DNA from: Desulfotignum sp. | GTDB lineage: Bacteria > Desulfobacterota > Desulfobacteria > Desulfobacterales > Desulfobacteraceae | DNA: 64,000 bases | NCBI GenBank assembly: GCA_011390335.1 | Contig: JAABSO010000020.1 | Location: 1 to 64,000, forward strand | Reading direction: 5' to 3' | In this document: in pieces, positions 62,357 to 64,000 of the stretch | How the letters are laid out: each line of letters begins with the position of its first letter | How positions within the stretch are numbered: the stretch's first letter is position 1 | Program-made: the position numbers and the translations under genes | Notes under the pieces: generated by a model | Told to the model about the DNA's origin: nothing | Databases searched by the model: none | Seen by the model: only the letters and a program-made list of their open reading frames with translations

Positions 62357-64000
62357 TTACGCCCCTATGACATTCAGGGTCTGGTTGGCGGCATCTGTCA
62401 CCACGGTGCCGGGCCCGAAAATCCCGGCTGCACCGGCCTTTTTCAGAAAGTCGTAATCCCCGGGCGGGATAATGCCCCCCACCACCACCTTGATATCTGT
62501 TGCTCCCTGTTTTTTGAGTTCCGCGATCACCTGGGGCACCAGGGTTTTGTGGCCGGCAGCCAGACTGGATACCCCCACCAGGTGCACATCGTTTTCCACC
62601 GCCATTTTGGCAGCTTCCTCCGGGGTCTGGAACATGGGTCCTAAGTCCACATCAAAGCCGAAATCCGCATACGCGGTAGCGATCACCTTCACCCCCCGGT
62701 CATGGCCGTCCTGGCCCATCTTTGACAGCAGAATCCGGGGACGTCTGCCGGTCTTTTTCTCAAAATCTGCGGTGCGCTTGCGCAATGATGCCAGAATCTC
62801 GGGATCGGCGTTCTGGGCATACACCCCGGAGATACACTGGGTGGTGGCCACAAACCGGGTAAACACCTTTTCCATGGCATCGGAGATCTCCCCCACTGTG
62901 GCCCTTGCCCGCACCGCAGGCAGGCAGGCTGCCAGCAGGTTATCCCCGTTTTCACAGGCTTTGGTGATATCATCCAGAGTTTTTTCCACGGCGGCATTGT
63001 CTCTTGTTTTTCTGATCTGTGCCAGGCGGTCCACCTGTTCTTTGCGCACTGTTTCAGACACCTCCCGGACCGGTATGGGGACTTCATCTTCCACCCGGTA
63101 TTTGTTCACCCCCACGATCACATCCTTGCCCTGGTCGATACGGGCCTGGCGCCGGGCTGCCACCTCTTCTATGCGCATCTTGGGCATGCCCGACTCGATG
63201 GCTTTTGCCATCCCGCCTAAGTCCTCGATCTCCTGTAAAATTTTTCTGACTTCATCGATGATGTTCTGGGTCAAGGTCTCCACGTAATAGGAGCCGCCCA
63301 GGGGATCCACCACATCACAGATATGGGTTTCCTCCTGGACAATGATCTGGGTGTTGCGCGAAATCCTGGCAGACAGCTCCGTGGGCAGGCCCACTGCCTC
63401 GTCAAAGGAGTTGGTGTGCAGGCTCTGTGTGCCCCCCAGCACGGCGGACAGGCATTCCAAGGTGGTGCGGATGACATTGTTGTAGGGGTCCTGCTGGGTC
63501 AGGCTCCAGCCAGATGTCTGGCAGTGGGTGCGCAGCATTTTGGATTTGGGATTTTGGGGGTTGAACTGTCCCATCAGTTCGGCCCACAGGAATCTTGCCG
63601 CCCTGAGCATGGCGATATCCATGAAAAAGTTCATCCCTATGCCGAAGAAAAACGACAACCTGGGGGCAAATTTGTCAATGTCCAGGCCCGTGGCCAGGGC
63701 CGCCTTGACATATTCCAGGCCGTCAGCCAGGGTAAAGGCGGTCTGGAGCACCGAATCGGCCCCGGCCTCCATGATGTGGTATCCGGAAATGCTGACGGTG
63801 TTGAATTTGGGCATGTGATCCGAACAGAACCCGATGATATCGGAAATGATGCGCATGGAGGGTTCCGGCGGATAGATATAGGTGTTCCTGGTCAAATACT
63901 CCTTGAGTATATCATTCTGGATGGTGCCCATGAGCTGCTCATGCTTCACCCCCTGCTCTTCGGCCGCCACAATATACCCGGCCAGGATGGGCAGGACCGC
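62357..64000 (-). CDS. Methylmalonyl-CoA mutase, N-terminus beyond window edge
   Basis: The frame is open to base 64000: 547 residues, about three quarters of the usual ~720. Barrel motifs: [50 protein letters not shown]. The C-terminal B12 domain has the base-off His in [30 protein letters not shown] and [14 protein letters not shown]. Interconverts methylmalonyl-CoA and succinyl-CoA for propionate oxidation or formation. The single long chain means catalytic and B12 domains are fused. Confidence 0.95.
   Translation of the reverse strand, partial: AVLPILAGYIVAAEEQGVKHEQLMGTIQNDILKEYLTRNTYIYPPEPSMRIISDIIGFCSDHMPKFNTVSISGYHIMEAGADSVLQTAFTLADGLEYVKAALATGLDIDKFAPRLSFFFGIGMNFFMDIAMLRAARFLWAELMGQFNPQNPKSKMLRTHCQTSGWSLTQQDPYNNVIRTTLECLSAVLGGTQSLHTNSFDEAVGLPTELSARISRNTQIIVQEETHICDVVDPLGGSYYVETLTQNIIDEVRKILQEIEDLGGMAKAIESGMPKMRIEEVAARRQARIDQGKDVIVGVNKYRVEDEVPIPVREVSETVRKEQVDRLAQIRKTRDNAAVEKTLDDITKACENGDNLLAACLPAVRARATVGEISDAMEKVFTRFVATTQCISGVYAQNADPEILASLRKRTADFEKKTGRRPRILLSKMGQDGHDRGVKVIATAYADFGFDVDLGPMFQTPEEAAKMAVENDVHLVGVSSLAAGHKTLVPQVIAELKKQGATDIKVVVGGIIPPGDYDFLKKAGAAGIFGPGTVVTDAANQTLNVIGA

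Overview
The window looks like chromosome from a sulfate-reducing Desulfobacterota, most likely a Desulfobacteraceae member of the Desulfotignum/Desulfobacula type. This is inferred from gene content: an Hmc-type transmembrane redox complex with a 16-haem cytochrome, a periplasmic [NiFeSe] hydrogenase, an Hdr-linked methylenetetrahydrofolate reductase cluster, glycine-betaine-type demethylation, and a methylmalonyl-CoA to malate oxidation block. No rRNA, tRNA, CRISPR array or complete insertion sequence was seen.

Layout. 1-4050 (minus strand): TetR regulator, SDR dehydrogenase, ThDP enzyme and a BASS transporter cut by the window edge. 4051-4543: a MITE-like element holding a structured RNA motif. 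4544-7750: CPBP protease, a fused ATP sulfurylase/APS kinase, and a RelB/YafQ toxin-antitoxin pair. 7855-19510 (minus): sensor kinase, HTH-REC regulator, metF paralogue, hdrCB, hdrA, mvhD, metV, metF. 19808-27381 (plus): thioesterase, hmcABCDEF, rrf2. 27636-30759 (plus): hysBA and hysD. 30756-35820 (minus): hypCFDE. 35932-38851: an orphan flgB, dodecin, a hydrolase, a second copy of the RNA motif, and a YdcZ protein. 38900-44947 (minus): response regulator and oppABCDF. 45370-53396 (plus): acyl-CoA dehydrogenase, sigma-54 activator, BCCT transporter, mtgB, mtgC, mtgA. 53555-64000 (minus): methylmalonyl-CoA mutase (cut), meaB, sucCD, frdCAB, fumarase.

How it fits together. Methyl groups taken from a quaternary amine by MtgB/MtgC/MtgA would reach methyl-THF. 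The MetFV-HdrABC-MvhD complex could oxidise that in a reverse Wood-Ljungdahl route. HysAB and Hmc exchange periplasmic electrons with the membrane and cytoplasm. The last block converts methylmalonyl-CoA through succinyl-CoA, succinate and fumarate to malate.

The strongest findings are three in-frame UGA codons best read as selenocysteine: in HdrCB (a HdrC-HdrB fusion), in MvhD, and in the hydrogenase large subunit. Each is followed 11-15 nt later by a hairpin with a 5-nt loop. Standard gene calling would split or truncate all three. The window also holds several dispersed palindromic repeat families that sit just after stop codons, and a 278-bp MITE-like element with 17-bp inverted ends and a 9-bp target duplication.
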